This document shows positions 1 through 10,700 of a stretch of DNA of 64,000 nucleotides, one piece after another; within the stretch, counting starts at the first letter, position 1; each line of letters opens with the position of its first letter. A model generated the notes under the pieces. The model searched no databases, was not told the origin of the DNA, and was given only the letters and a program-made list of their open reading frames with translations. The translations under genes were made by a program, and so were the position numbers. Source of the DNA: Bacteroides coprosuis DSM 18011. Its GTDB lineage: Bacteria; Bacteroidota; Bacteroidia; Bacteroidales; Bacteroidaceae. The DNA is taken from NCBI GenBank assembly GCA_000212915.1, contig CM001167.1, forward strand, positions 1-64,000, read 5' to 3'.

Positions 1-44
1 GTGTATATTGAAGTTGTTTTAAATATTTAATGCGTAAAGCCCTT

Positions 45-1457
45 ATGAATAAACCTGTTCATGTTGCGCTTTGGAATGATTGTCTAAATATAATAAGAGA
101 CAATGTTGCGGAGTCGACATACAATACTTGGTTTGCCCCTATTATCCCTCTAAAATTTGAGGATAAAACATTAGTGATACAAGTCCCAAGCCAGTTCTTC
201 TATGAGTTTTTGGAAGAAAAGTTTGTGGATTTGCTTCGTCATACTTTATATCAAGTTATAGGTGAAGGAGCGAAACTAATGTACAATGTTATGGTGGACC
301 GAAGCGCTAGTGCTACGGTAAACCTTGAAGCATCTAATCGGTCAACGGCTGTACGCAAAAATAACATTTCACCTGCTGCTCCAAGAACTCGTATTCCTCA
401 GGCTCCACAAGCTCCAGCTATACAAGAGCTAGATCCAAGATTAAATCCAGACTACACTTTTGAAACCTTTATAGAAGGGAATAGTAATAAACTATCAAGA
501 AGTGTAGCTGAAGCAGTTGCAGAAAATCCTGCTAAAACAGTTTTCAACCCCCTATTCATTCATGGTAATTCTGGTGTTGGGAAAACACACCTTGCCAATG
601 CAATCGGACTTAGAATTAAAGAAAGATACCCTGAAAAAAGAGTGCTATACGTATCAGCTCATCTTTTCCAGATTCAATATACCGACTCAGTAAGAAATAA
701 TACAACCAATGATTTTATTAATTTTTACCAAACCATTGATGTCTTAATCATTGATGATATACAAGAATTTGCAGGTGTAGTTAAAACACAAAACACATTC
801 TTTCATATTTTCAATCACCTTCATCAAAATGGTAAACAACTGATTCTGACTTCAGACTTACCTCCTGTACTCCTTCAAGGTATGGAAGATCGCCTTCTCA
901 CTCGTTTCAAATGGGGTATGGTTGCAGAACTAGAAAGACCTTCAGTAGAACTTCGAAAAGATATTCTGCGGAATAAGATTCATCGAGATGGATTAGACTT
1001 TCCAACAGAAGTAATTACTTATATTGCCGAAAATGTGGATGATAGTGTACGTGATCTTGAAGGTATCGTAATCTCTATCATGGCTCACTCTACTATTTAT
1101 AATAAAGAAATCGACTTAGATTTGGCCCAACGCATCGTTAAGAAAGTAGTGAGAAGTGAAAAGAAAGTCATTACCATAGACAATATACTAACAGCAGTAA
1201 CTGATTACTTCAAAATTGAACCCAAACAAATACACTCTCGCTCAAGAAAACGTGAGGTAGTTCAAGCTAGACATTTTGCTATGTTTTTAGCTAAGAAATA
1301 TACTGAATATTCAACACCAAAAATTGGTAAGTTCATCGGCAATAGAAATCACTCCACTGTTCTTCATGCGTGCAAGACAGTTAAACACCAATGTGAAGTA
1401 GATAAAAGTTACCGTGCAGACATGGAAGCTGTACAAGAATTATTACACAAGAAATAA
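45..1457 (+). CDS. dnaA: Chromosomal replication initiator DnaA
   Basis: AAA+ initiator that binds DnaA boxes and melts the origin. Domain I is at the N-terminus (LWNDC, TWFAPI), followed by a Pro/Ala-rich linker around residues 85-125. The AAA+ core has Walker [10 protein letters not shown] near residue 175 and Walker B LIIDDIQ. The C-terminal DNA-binding domain carries the DnaA signature around [13 protein letters not shown] chose the ATG at 45 (470 aa) because Bacteroides DnaA proteins have about eight residues before the LW..C motif. The in-frame ATG at 30 would add only MRKAL. Its promoter lies outside the window. No terminator is obvious directly after the stop. Identity is near certain; only the start is open. 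Confidence 0.97.
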   Translation: MNKPVHVALWNDCLNIIRDNVAESTYNTWFAPIIPLKFEDKTLVIQVPSQFFYEFLEEKFVDLLRHTLYQVIGEGAKLMYNVMVDRSASATVNLEASNRSTAVRKNNISPAAPRTRIPQAPQAPAIQELDPRLNPDYTFETFIEGNSNKLSRSVAEAVAENPAKTVFNPLFIHGNSGVGKTHLANAIGLRIKERYPEKRVLYVSAHLFQIQYTDSVRNNTTNDFINFYQTIDVLIIDDIQEFAGVVKTQNTFFHIFNHLHQNGKQLILTSDLPPVLLQGMEDRLLTRFKWGMVAELERPSVELRKDILRNKIHRDGLDFPTEVITYIAENVDDSVRDLEGIVISIMAHSTIYNKEIDLDLAQRIVKKVVRSEKKVITIDNILTAVTDYFKIEPKQIHSRSRKREVVQARHFAMFLAKKYTEYSTPKIGKFIGNRNHSTVLHACKTVKHQCEVDKSYRADMEAVQELLHKK

Positions 1458-1793
1458 AATTTTAACACTTATCAAAAGGCTAAAAGCCCCCTATATACGC
1501 TCTATTTATGCATTCATAAATAGCAAATTTATTCTCCTATAAATTTTATTAAATTTTTGTTTCAGACAACTTTAGAATATTTATTTAAACCTATTATGCT
1601 TATACACAGGTATTTAGGTTTTTGTTTTAGATAATTCAAAAAATATATGTACTATTTTAGTTGTCTAAAAGAAAAATCATTTCTAGCTTTGCAAAGCTAG
1701 AAATATATAAAATATTCAGAGACGTTTATCTCAATATCTCATATATCAAAACAGCTTCAATTTAATAATTTTAACCTATAATAACATTTACTT
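1458..1793. other. AT-rich dnaA-nrdJ gap with palindromes and one DnaA-box-like site
   Basis: This 336-bp non-coding stretch has no ORF of note. It contains a 9-bp inverted repeat (1502-1510 with 1515-1523), a perfect 26-bp palindrome at 1679-1704, and TTATACACA at 1600-1608, which matches a known E. coli DnaA-box variant. The 26-bp palindrome is not followed by a T-run on the plus strand, so it is a poor terminator for dnaA. The region could be part of oriC, but a single box in such AT-rich DNA is weak support. Confidence 0.4.
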
Positions 1794-4367
1794 GTGGCAA
1801 TGAAAACTTATTCTTATGAAGAAGCCTTTGAAGAGTCGTTAAAGTACTTTAGCGGAGACGAATTGGCAGCACGCGTTTGGGTAAACAAGTATGCAATGAA
1901 AGATTCGTATGGTAGCATATACGAGAAATCACCAGCGGATATGCACTGGCGAATTGCAAATGAACTTGCGCGCGTAGAAAAGAAATACCCAAATCCCTTA
2001 ACATCAGAAGAGCTTTTCAAACTCCTAGATAAATTCAAATACATAGTACCCCAAGGAAGTCCAATGACAGGCATCGGCAACAATTACCAAGTAGCATCTT
2101 TATCCAACTGCTTTGTAATTGGTGTAGAAGGCCCAGGCGACTCATACGGTGGTATTATTAAAATGGATGAGGAGCAAGTTCAACTGATGAAAAGACGTGG
2201 TGGAGTAGGTCACGACCTCTCTCATATCCGTCCAAAAGGATCACCAGTAAAAAACTCGGCTCTTACATCTACAGGTATTGTTCCTTTCATGGAAAGATAC
2301 TCCAATTCTACCCGTGAAGTAGCACAAGATGGTCGTCGTGGAGCATTAATGCTTTCTGTATCAATAAAGCATCCAGATTCTGAAGCTTTTATTGACGCAA
2401 AAATGACTGAAGGCAAAATCACAGGAGCTAATGTTTCTGTAAAAATAGATGATGAATTTATGACTGCAGCTATTAATGACAAAGGCTACATTCAACAATA
2501 TCCTATCTATTCAGAAACTCCAACAACAGTAAAAGAAATTAAGGCTAAATCATTATGGGAAAAGATTGTACATAATGCTTGGAAATCGGCTGAACCAGGA
2601 GTTTTATTTTGGGACACCATTATCAAGGAATCTGTGCCTGATTGTTATGCTGATCTTGGATATAGAACTGTTTCTACTAATCCTTGTGGAGAAATCCCAT
2701 TATGCCCATACGACTCATGTCGTCTTCTAGCTATCAACTTATATTCATACGTTGAAAATCCTTTTACAGACAAAGCGAAATTCAATTTTGACCTATTCAA
2801 AAAGCATGTAGCTTTAGCTCAACGTATCATGGATGACATCATTGATCTTGAATTAGAAAAGATTGAAACTATTCTATCAAAAATCAAGAGTGATCCTGAA
2901 AATGAAGAAGTAAAGCGCACAGAATACAACTTATGGCAGAAAATCTATAAGAAAACAGGTCAAGGTCGTCGTACAGGTGTAGGTATCACTGCAGAAGGAG
3001 ACATGTTGGCTGCATTAAATCTTCGTTATGGTACGGAAGAAGCTACAGATTTCTCTGAAGAAGTACACAAAACTATCGCTTTAGCTGCATACAATGCATC
3101 GGTTGATATGGCTAAGGAAAGAGGAGCTTTTGAAGTATATGATACGGATAGAGAAGCAAATAATCCATTTATCAACAGATTGAAAGATGCTGATTCTGCT
3201 CTATACGAAAAGATGAAAAAATATGGTCGTCGTAATATTGCTTGTTTAACTATTGCTCCAACTGGAACTACAAGCTTGATGACTCAAACCACTTCGGGCA
3301 TCGAACCGGTATTCTTACCCGTTTACAAACGTAGAAGAAAAGTAAATCCTAACGACACCAATGTACGTGTTGATTTTGTTGACGAAACAGGAGATGCTTT
3401 CGAAGAATACATTGTTTTCCACCATAAATTTGTAACATGGATGGAAGCAAAAGGTTACAATCCAGCCAAACGCTATACACAAGAAGAAATAGATAAGCTT
3501 GTAGAAGAATCTCCATACAATAAAGCTACATCTAATGATGTAGACTGGTTGATGAAGGTAAAAATGCAGGGACGCATCCAGAAATGGGTAGATCACTCAA
3601 TAAGTGTTACTATCAACCTACCCAATGATGTCAACGAAGAACTTGTAAACAAGTTATACGTTGAAGCATGGAAAGCTGGATGTAAAGGATGTACGGTATA
3701 TCGTGATGGCTCAAGATCTGGTGTACTTATTGCAACAGAACCCAAAAAAGATAAGGAAAAAGAGAGTAAAGAAGCTCTTGCAGAAGGTCTACTTATTCCT
3801 TCTATGCCCACAAACCCAGAAGTTCTCAAACGTCCTAGTGAACTTGAAGCCGATGTAGTTCGCTTCCAAAACAACAAAGAAAAATGGGTAGCTTTTGTTG
3901 GTCTATATGATGGAAGACCTTATGAAATCTTCACAGGTTTACAAGATGATGAAGAGGGTATATCTCTTCCCAAAAGTGTGGTTTCTGGCAAAATCATCAA
4001 AAATGTTGATGAAGCAGGAAACAAACGATATGACTTCCAATTCCAAAACAAGAGAGGTTATAAAACTACTATTGAAGGATTATCTGAGAAGTTTAACAAA
4101 GAGTATTGGAACTATGCCAAATTAATCTCTGGCGTTCTAAGATGGGGTATGCCTATTGATCAAGTAGTAAAATTAGTGAGTTCTTTGCAGCTGGATAGTG
4201 AAAGCATTAACAACTGGAAAAACGGGGTTGAAAGAGCCTTAAAGCGATATGTGCAAAATGGCACTAAAGCTACAGGGACCAAATGCCCAAATTGCGGTAA
4301 TGAAACTCTTATTTATCAGGAAGGATGCCTGATATGCACCACTTGTGGTTCATCACGCTGTGGATAA
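1794..4367 (+). CDS. nrdJ: Adenosylcobalamin-dependent (class II) ribonucleotide reductase
   Basis: Reduces ribonucleotides to deoxyribonucleotides using coenzyme B12 instead of oxygen or a glycyl radical. The finger-loop motif NPCGE places the thiyl-radical Cys at residue 298. Cys106 (SNCFVIG) and Cys309 (YDSC) match the redox pair of the Thermotoga enzyme. After the barrel comes a C-terminal extension ending in a zinc-ribbon-like set of cysteines (831, 834, 845, 848, 851, 856), typical of the long Bacteroidetes form. The start is GTG at 1794 or ATG at 1800, which differ by two residues. A hairpin terminator follows. The class III enzyme nrdD lies at 52.8 kb, and no class I enzyme is in the window. 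Confidence 0.96.
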   Translation: MAMKTYSYEEAFEESLKYFSGDELAARVWVNKYAMKDSYGSIYEKSPADMHWRIANELARVEKKYPNPLTSEELFKLLDKFKYIVPQGSPMTGIGNNYQVASLSNCFVIGVEGPGDSYGGIIKMDEEQVQLMKRRGGVGHDLSHIRPKGSPVKNSALTSTGIVPFMERYSNSTREVAQDGRRGALMLSVSIKHPDSEAFIDAKMTEGKITGANVSVKIDDEFMTAAINDKGYIQQYPIYSETPTTVKEIKAKSLWEKIVHNAWKSAEPGVLFWDTIIKESVPDCYADLGYRTVSTNPCGEIPLCPYDSCRLLAINLYSYVENPFTDKAKFNFDLFKKHVALAQRIMDDIIDLELEKIETILSKIKSDPENEEVKRTEYNLWQKIYKKTGQGRRTGVGITAEGDMLAALNLRYGTEEATDFSEEVHKTIALAAYNASVDMAKERGAFEVYDTDREANNPFINRLKDADSALYEKMKKYGRRNIACLTIAPTGTTSLMTQTTSGIEPVFLPVYKRRRKVNPNDTNVRVDFVDETGDAFEEYIVFHHKFVTWMEAKGYNPAKRYTQEEIDKLVEESPYNKATSNDVDWLMKVKMQGRIQKWVDHSISVTINLPNDVNEELVNKLYVEAWKAGCKGCTVYRDGSRSGVLIATEPKKDKEKESKEALAEGLLIPSMPTNPEVLKRPSELEADVVRFQNNKEKWVAFVGLYDGRPYEIFTGLQDDEEGISLPKSVVSGKIIKNVDEAGNKRYDFQFQNKRGYKTTIEGLSEKFNKEYWNYAKLISGVLRWGMPIDQVVKLVSSLQLDSESINNWKNGVERALKRYVQNGTKATGTKCPNCGNETLIYQEGCLICTTCGSSRCG

Positions 4368-4394
4368 AACCTAATAAGTAAACAATATTTAAGC

Positions 4395-4430
4395 AAAAGG
4401 AGAGAACTATTTTAGTAGTTTTCTCCTTTT
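4395..4430 (+). terminator. Terminator after nrdJ
   Basis: A 15-bp stem (4395-4409 with 4416-4430) with one G-U pair, ending in a T-run, 28 bp after the nrdJ stop. Confidence 0.85.
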
Positions 4431-4523
4431 ATATTTAAAGCAAATAGTGTTTTATATGTCAATATTCTTTATACTTGTATTAGGCATATAAATAAGCTTG
4501 TACTTAACTTTAACTTCAAGAAC

Positions 4524-7271
4524 ATGAGATTTCACTTTAGTGTAGAATATAGAACGAATTGGGGTGAGGAAGTGAAGCTCGTTGGTTCTACTCCCGAATT
4601 GGGAAATAACCAAATACAAAAAGCTATTCCTCTCAAAACAAATGATGGAACAGTGTGGCAAGCAGAGGTAGACATAAATATACCGCCACATACCATAATA
4701 AACTACTCCTATATCATTAGTAAAAAAAACGAACTGGTGAGAGAGGAATGGAATGGTATAACCCGCTCTATTGTAATACCCAGCAATGCCAATCAAACCT
4801 ATTTCATAGAAGATTCTTGGCACAACATACAAAAGAACCGTTTCAATTATAGTACTGCATTTACAGATATCTGGTTTGCTCGGGATAACAAGAAGCAGGA
4901 AAAACTGATTGAGGCAGATAAGTCTATTATTCTAAAGGCTTACTCCCCTACCTTACGCCCTAATGAAGTGCTAGCCATCTGTGGAAACCAAGAGATTTTA
5001 GGCAACTGGAATCCCTCCCAAGCTCTAGTTATGTCGGATATTACATTTCCTGAATGGCAACAAGCAATAGACTTATCCAAGCTTACTCAAGCTTTGGAAT
5101 ATAAATTTGTAATCCTTGAGAAAGAAACAAAACAACTAATTGCATGGGAGAATGCTCCTAACCGAACACTGAACACTTCTTCGCAACCTCAATATACTCA
5201 TAAAGTAATTTCAGATCGCTTCACCTATTTCGATAGAAGCAGATGGAAAGGTACGGGCACTGCAATCCCCGTCTTCGCACTACGCACTAAAAGAAGTTGG
5301 GGTATAGGTGAGTTTCTTGACTTAAAACAGATGGTAGACTGGGCTAAACAAACGAATCAAGATTTAATCCAAATTCTACCAATCAATGATACTACTTATA
5401 CATTTTCGTGGTTAGACTCTTATCCTTATAGGTGTATTTCAGTTTTTGCACTCAATCCTATTTATCTTAATTTGGACGAATTAGGTATTGCTGACACGGA
5501 ATATAGCGAAGTCTATTTACAAGACAGGAAAAAGATTAACCAACAGAAACTGTTAGATTTTCCTTATGTACAGATAAAAAAGCACACATACATCCATGCT
5601 GTTTTTAAGTTAAAAGGACAACAAACTTTTGAGAGTGAAGCTTACCAAAGTTTTTACAACGAAAATAAAGAATGGCTAGTAAGTTATGCTTCTTATCTAT
5701 ATCTACGAAAGAAGTATGCTACTTCAAAAACCCATAAATGGGAAGAATATAAAGCCTATAAGCCAGAACTCGTTGAAGCTCTTAACCAACCCGATAGTCC
5801 AGCTTATCCTTTCCTTCAGTTTATCTATTTTACGCAGTATCATTTATATGCCCAACTTAAAGAGGTTCATGACTATGCGAAATCAAAGGGAATAGTGATT
5901 AAAGGCGACCTGCCAATTGGTATCGGACTAAATAGCGTTGATGCTTGGGTACATCCTAATCTATTTCACTTAGAGAGCCAAGCGGGTGCACCACCTGATG
6001 ATTTTGCTGTTCAAGGACAAAACTGGGGATTTCCTACTTACAATTGGGAAGCAATGGCTAAGGATGATTATAGCTGGTGGAAAAGAAGATTAGAATATAT
6101 GTCCAACTTCTTCGACGCCTATCGTATTGATCATATTTTAGGTTTCTTTAGGATATGGAGCATTCCACGCAGTGAACTGCTAGGTACCTTAGGGCAATTC
6201 TATCCTGCACTACCTTTAAGTATCCAAGAAATAGAAAAGGCTGGACTTAAATTCAACAAAGATTTATTCACGAAGCCTTATATTCATAAAAGTTTACTTC
6301 ATAAATTATTCTTGACGAATAGACGAAAAATAGTTAATCAGTTTTTTGAATCAACAAGTCATGGATTATTTAATTTCAAAACCGAATATAATTCTCAGCT
6401 AAAGGTACATAACTTCTTTAAATCCAATGACTCAAAAGATTTTAATAAGAAAATAGAGTCTATATTACTGAATCTTCTTACAAACGTTTTATTCTTAGAA
6501 GACAAAACTCAAAAAGGATATTATCATCCAAGAATACAAGCTCAAAAAGTAGCTGCATACCAATTATTCAAACCCGAAGAAAAAAAGGCTTTTGATGATC
6601 TCTACGAAGAGTTCTTCTATCATAGGCATGATTTATTTTGGCAAAAAGAAGCCTATAAGAAACTTCCTGAACTAATAAAAGCAACCAATATGCTTGTATG
6701 TGGAGAAGATCTAGGGATGATTCCCAATTCTGTTCCTTGGGTAATGAAAGACTTATCTATATTAAGTTTAGAGATACAACGAATGCCCAAAAAATATGGA
6801 CTAAAAATAGGCTACCCTAGTGAATATCCTTACAAATCAGTATCTTCTTTTTCAACTCATGATATGAGTACAATTAGAGGATGGTGGGAAGAGAGCAAAG
6901 AAAATAGAGAAGTATTCACCCATGAAATTTTAAAAAAAGATGGGGTTATACTTAAGGATATAAATTCTCATATAGCTGAAGAAATTTTAAGTAGAGAACT
7001 AAACAGTAACTCTATGTTGGCTATTGAGTGCATTCAAGACTGGCTAGCTCTTTCACCTGAATGGTATGATATATTAACCCCAGAAGAAGAACAAATTAAT
7101 ATCCCTGCTAATTCAAAACATGAATGGAAGTATAGAATGCCTTGCTATATAGAGGAATTAATAGAAAATGAAGAGCTTAATAATAAAATTAAGACACTAA
7201 TCTCAAATAGTAAACGTAACACAGAAAATCAAAACGATGAAAGTACAAACGAGTCAAATCCTATTGAATAA
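4524..7271 (+). CDS. malQ: 4-alpha-glucanotransferase (GH77) with two N-terminal CBM20 domains
   Basis: Amylomaltase that transfers alpha-1,4-glucan segments between maltooligosaccharides during starch and glycogen use, probably cytoplasmic since no signal peptide is seen. Two CBM20-like starch-binding domains occupy roughly residues 1-125 and 130-255, each with the 'LG..N' type loop (GSTPELGN, GNQEILGNW). The GH77 catalytic domain follows. The nucleophile is Asp536 (YRIDH), the acid/base is Glu728 (CGEDLG), and Asp780 (STHD) is the third conserved acid. At 915 aa it has the usual length for the Bacteroides form. Its last 35 bp overlap folB, so the two are probably co-transcribed. Confidence 0.95.
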   Translation: MRFHFSVEYRTNWGEEVKLVGSTPELGNNQIQKAIPLKTNDGTVWQAEVDINIPPHTIINYSYIISKKNELVREEWNGITRSIVIPSNANQTYFIEDSWHNIQKNRFNYSTAFTDIWFARDNKKQEKLIEADKSIILKAYSPTLRPNEVLAICGNQEILGNWNPSQALVMSDITFPEWQQAIDLSKLTQALEYKFVILEKETKQLIAWENAPNRTLNTSSQPQYTHKVISDRFTYFDRSRWKGTGTAIPVFALRTKRSWGIGEFLDLKQMVDWAKQTNQDLIQILPINDTTYTFSWLDSYPYRCISVFALNPIYLNLDELGIADTEYSEVYLQDRKKINQQKLLDFPYVQIKKHTYIHAVFKLKGQQTFESEAYQSFYNENKEWLVSYASYLYLRKKYATSKTHKWEEYKAYKPELVEALNQPDSPAYPFLQFIYFTQYHLYAQLKEVHDYAKSKGIVIKGDLPIGIGLNSVDAWVHPNLFHLESQAGAPPDDFAVQGQNWGFPTYNWEAMAKDDYSWWKRRLEYMSNFFDAYRIDHILGFFRIWSIPRSELLGTLGQFYPALPLSIQEIEKAGLKFNKDLFTKPYIHKSLLHKLFLTNRRKIVNQFFESTSHGLFNFKTEYNSQLKVHNFFKSNDSKDFNKKIESILLNLLTNVLFLEDKTQKGYYHPRIQAQKVAAYQLFKPEEKKAFDDLYEEFFYHRHDLFWQKEAYKKLPELIKATNMLVCGEDLGMIPNSVPWVMKDLSILSLEIQRMPKKYGLKIGYPSEYPYKSVSSFSTHDMSTIRGWWEESKENREVFTHEILKKDGVILKDINSHIAEEILSRELNSNSMLAIECIQDWLALSPEWYDILTPEEEQINIPANSKHEWKYRMPCYIEELIENEELNNKIKTLISNSKRNTENQNDESTNESNPIE

Positions 7272-7605
7272 CCTTCAGTTTTATGCCTATCATGGTGTGG
7301 GAGAACAAGAAACTATAGTAGGAAATACCTATGCTATAGACCTAAAAATGGATGTAGATTTCTCTAAAGCAGCTCTTAGTGATGATGTACAAGAAACCGT
7401 AAGTTATGCAGATGTCTATGAATCCATAAAAACAGAAATGGCTATTCCGTCAAAACTCATAGAACATGTCATTTATAGAATAGGAACAAGACTATTAAAG
7501 GACTTTGAGCTCATTCAAAAGATTGATATTACTCTCTCTAAAACAAACCCTCCTATGGGTGCAGATATTGATACTGCTGCTGTTCGTATCATCTGCTCTA
7601 GATAG
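7237..7605 (+). CDS. folB: Dihydroneopterin aldolase
   Basis: Folate pathway enzyme that cleaves 7,8-dihydroneopterin to 6-hydroxymethyl-dihydropterin and glycolaldehyde. The 122-aa protein has the family's normal length and motifs: FYAYHGVGEQE near the N-terminus, SYADVYE in the middle with the conserved substrate-binding region, and NPPMGAD near the C-terminus. The ATG at 7237 lies inside the end of malQ in another frame (35-bp overlap), and the N-terminus begins at the usual family position. A strong bidirectional terminator follows. The link with malQ is positional and not an obvious pathway link. Confidence 0.94.
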   Translation: MKVQTSQILLNNLQFYAYHGVGEQETIVGNTYAIDLKMDVDFSKAALSDDVQETVSYADVYESIKTEMAIPSKLIEHVIYRIGTRLLKDFELIQKIDITLSKTNPPMGADIDTAAVRIICSR

Positions 7606-7626
7606 GAACTCAGAACGAATAAAATA

Positions 7627-7660
7627 AAAAGGGATTTATACGGCTGTATAAATCCCTTTT
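7627..7660. terminator. Bidirectional terminator between folB and the nuclease-helicase gene
   Basis: A perfect 15-bp stem (7627-7641 with 7646-7660) and a GGCT loop, with A-run and T-run flanks. It can end the plus-strand malQ-folB transcript and, about 115 bp after the stop, the minus-strand helicase transcript. Confidence 0.88.
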
Positions 7661-7774
7661 TCCTAACCTTAAAATATTCTCTTTATGAAAAAACGTGCTG
7701 CAAAGATAGAATAACATTACAGTAATGCTAGTTAATAAACATCATTATGTAGGAATAATAATTAATTTTAAATA

Positions 7775-10700
7775 CTATTTTGACTTAGTAATATAGTCTA
7801 ACAGAGCCTTATATATCGGGTTTAATTTCAAAATGCTCGAAACTCCAGTAAGAAACAACTGTTTTCTAGCCCTAGTCAAAGCCACATTCAACTTCCGATC
7901 TATCTGAGCATCGCCCTCAACTAATATATTAGATAAGAAATCCAATTGATATGGTGCATTAACGCAAAAAGAATATATTATAATATCCCGTTCACTACCC
8001 TGAAACCGTTCTACAGTATCAACTAAAACAGAAGACAAATCTTCTTGTCCATACTGTTCTAAATTACTCTTGATAAGAGCTATCTGAGAGCGATAAGGTG
8101 TAATAATTCCCAAGGTTTTATTTGCATCAAAACTATCGTGAAGTTGTTCATAAACTTGATGTGCAATATGAGCAACAATAGCAGCTTCAGAGTGATTTAT
8201 CTTATATGATTCTGGACAATCTTCATAATCAGCCTCAATAAAAGTGACTCTACCCTCTAAATCTTGCACCTCTTCTTTTGGACGTACAGAAAGTCGAACA
8301 ATAGGTCTAACTATCTCTTTTTGATGAGGGAGATTCAAGCAAGTCAAACGATCTTGATAAAAGTAATGATTTGTAAATTCAGCTATTTCTGGATGCATTC
8401 TGCCTTGACTAGTCAACCAATCTATACTCTTTGGAGCATTCAATCGATAAAGACGTTCAAAAAGAGCATCACGCATATTAAATATTTGTAGTTTGTTTAG
8501 CGATGGATCTTTAATAGCAGACGTTTCTTCTTTCTGCTGAACAACAGCAGGCAGTTGCTTGTGATCTCCTATCAATACAAACTTACCTATTCCATTTTCT
8601 CCTTTAGGTGTTTTAGCAGATAATAGTCCTAATAATTGGGGTTCTAGTATCTGAGAAGCCTCATCTACAATTGCTACATCAAATCTTTTTAATTTGAATA
8701 TTTCGGGCTTCCCACTCAAACTAGCTACTGTAGAGACAAAAACTCTACATCCATAGATTTTATTTCGTACAGCTGTGCGATTATTACAATCTTCTAATAC
8801 AGTTTCGAGCAAATGTCCTCTATAAGATTCTTCACAAGATAATTCACTGCCAATACGAATATAATGAATGGAAGGCTCAATACGAGAGAGTGACTTACAT
8901 ATTTCATTTACAGCTTGATTTGTATAGGCCAATAATAATATCGTTTGTTCTTTTTCATAGAAAGCCTCTACCATACTACGCAAAGCAAATGAGGTTTTAC
9001 CAGTACCTGGAGGACCTACCAGCAAGAAATAATCTTGTGCTGCCAATGCCTTTTTGACAATTCGATCTAGATCATTTTTAGCTTTCTCTACTTCTGTATC
9101 ATTATTAGGGAGGAAGTGGGGTGTTCTTTGACCTAAAAGAAGTTCTCTTCTCTCTTTATTAGCCGAAAGAAAAGCATCCAACCCTAAATACATATTTCTG
9201 AAAGTCGTATCCATGCTATCGGGTTCGATCGCATAATACGATTGTTGAGGTAGCACATTTAAGTTTTGTTGAGCTGCTCTTAAGCGAATACAAATTGTAG
9301 TTTCAGATAAGTATTCCAAATTTCCTTTAAACACAAGTTTGTTGGTAACATCATCTGTTCCCCTATTACGCTCATACAAAACCACAGCATCACCTTCTCT
9401 AAAGTTAGGTAAAGCATAACTTCCACTCTCATTGAGTTCTTCTCTGCTTAGTAAAATATGAGGCTTATGTAAATCGGCTGCTCTGTTCTCTTTTATTTTT
9501 AAATTAAAGACAATGGATCCTTCTTCACACTTTTCTTGAAAAGAAGCATTCCACAAACTTGCAGCTCCTCTTTTTCCCTCATAGGCCATATCGCCCGATT
9601 TTGAGGTATAGAGCTCTTTGGTTATGAAGTTATAAGTAGCATAAAAATACGCTCTTTCTTCTTTTGTTAAATTCAACAAATTAAGACGAAGAGCATCTAT
9701 ATTGGGTGCTAAGTATTTCTCCCAAAACTTGCCAGTCAAACCTTTTAAATTTAAGTTGTCTGGACAGATCTGCTGCAATACTTTTTCGGTATATTCTAGT
9801 GAATTTTCCGATTGAACTTTATATTCTGTTGCTACTATTTGATTACGCACATGAATTGCTTGGCGGATTAATCTCCAAGAAGTTCGTGCAGGGTATAGCA
9901 ACGGATAACGTGTATATAAAAGGTAGGCGCGGACATCTCTTTTATCCTGATTCATATTGTAATAAAGAACAGCTTGATAAAGTAACATCTGCACTCTATT
10001 ATTAATATGTGGGACAATTTTACCAGGTAACGAATATTCATCAGCCTTCCCAGACTTCATCTCTATAAAAGAAGACATATCTCTCTGCATATAATCTAAA
10101 CGCCCCTGTACTCCTAGAGACTCACAAATATAAGAGGGCTCTAACACAGCATCTTCTTTATTCAGTTTATATCCTTCCATTTCGAAGGTTTTATTCACTA
10201 CTTCACCAATATTCTGAAAATGCATCTGACAGTCTTGAAAAAACTGTATCTCTGTTTTACGGTCGTCCAAATCAGGGCAAGAAGCTAACTCTATAGCATA
10301 TTTCTTAAAGACTTTCTTCATGCTCTCCTTATAATTGAGCTCATCACCTAAGTAAATCCATTCATCAAGAAAATGGTTGGCAATGCTACCCAGCAACAAA
10401 GGGCGAGGATTATCAATAGATTGAAGGCGAGAAAGAATATAATTTAAAGGATGACTGCCATAGGGACGGAAGCATTCTGCCAAAGCACTAATATCAATTA
10501 AATAATCGGGCTCAAGCACAAACATCCTGGGCGTTAAAATTCCATCTTTATCTATATTTATATCAAGAAGATTGAGCTGAGCATGAGGCCAAAGAATATT
10601 GTGAATATCTTCAAACTCATCATTCACTTCAGCCACGTTATATCGTACTTTTAGTAATTCTGGAGTAACACAGTCTACCGCAAGAACATACAAATAATCT

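Noticed and set aside
4359-4367. Perfect DnaA box (TGTGGATAA) at the nrdJ stop
   Set aside because: It is made of the conserved Cys-Gly codons and the stop codon, so coding constraint explains it. No second box is nearby.
4452-4832. 126-aa minus-strand ORF over the malQ start
   Set aside because: It overlaps the first CBM20 domain of malQ and has no features of its own.
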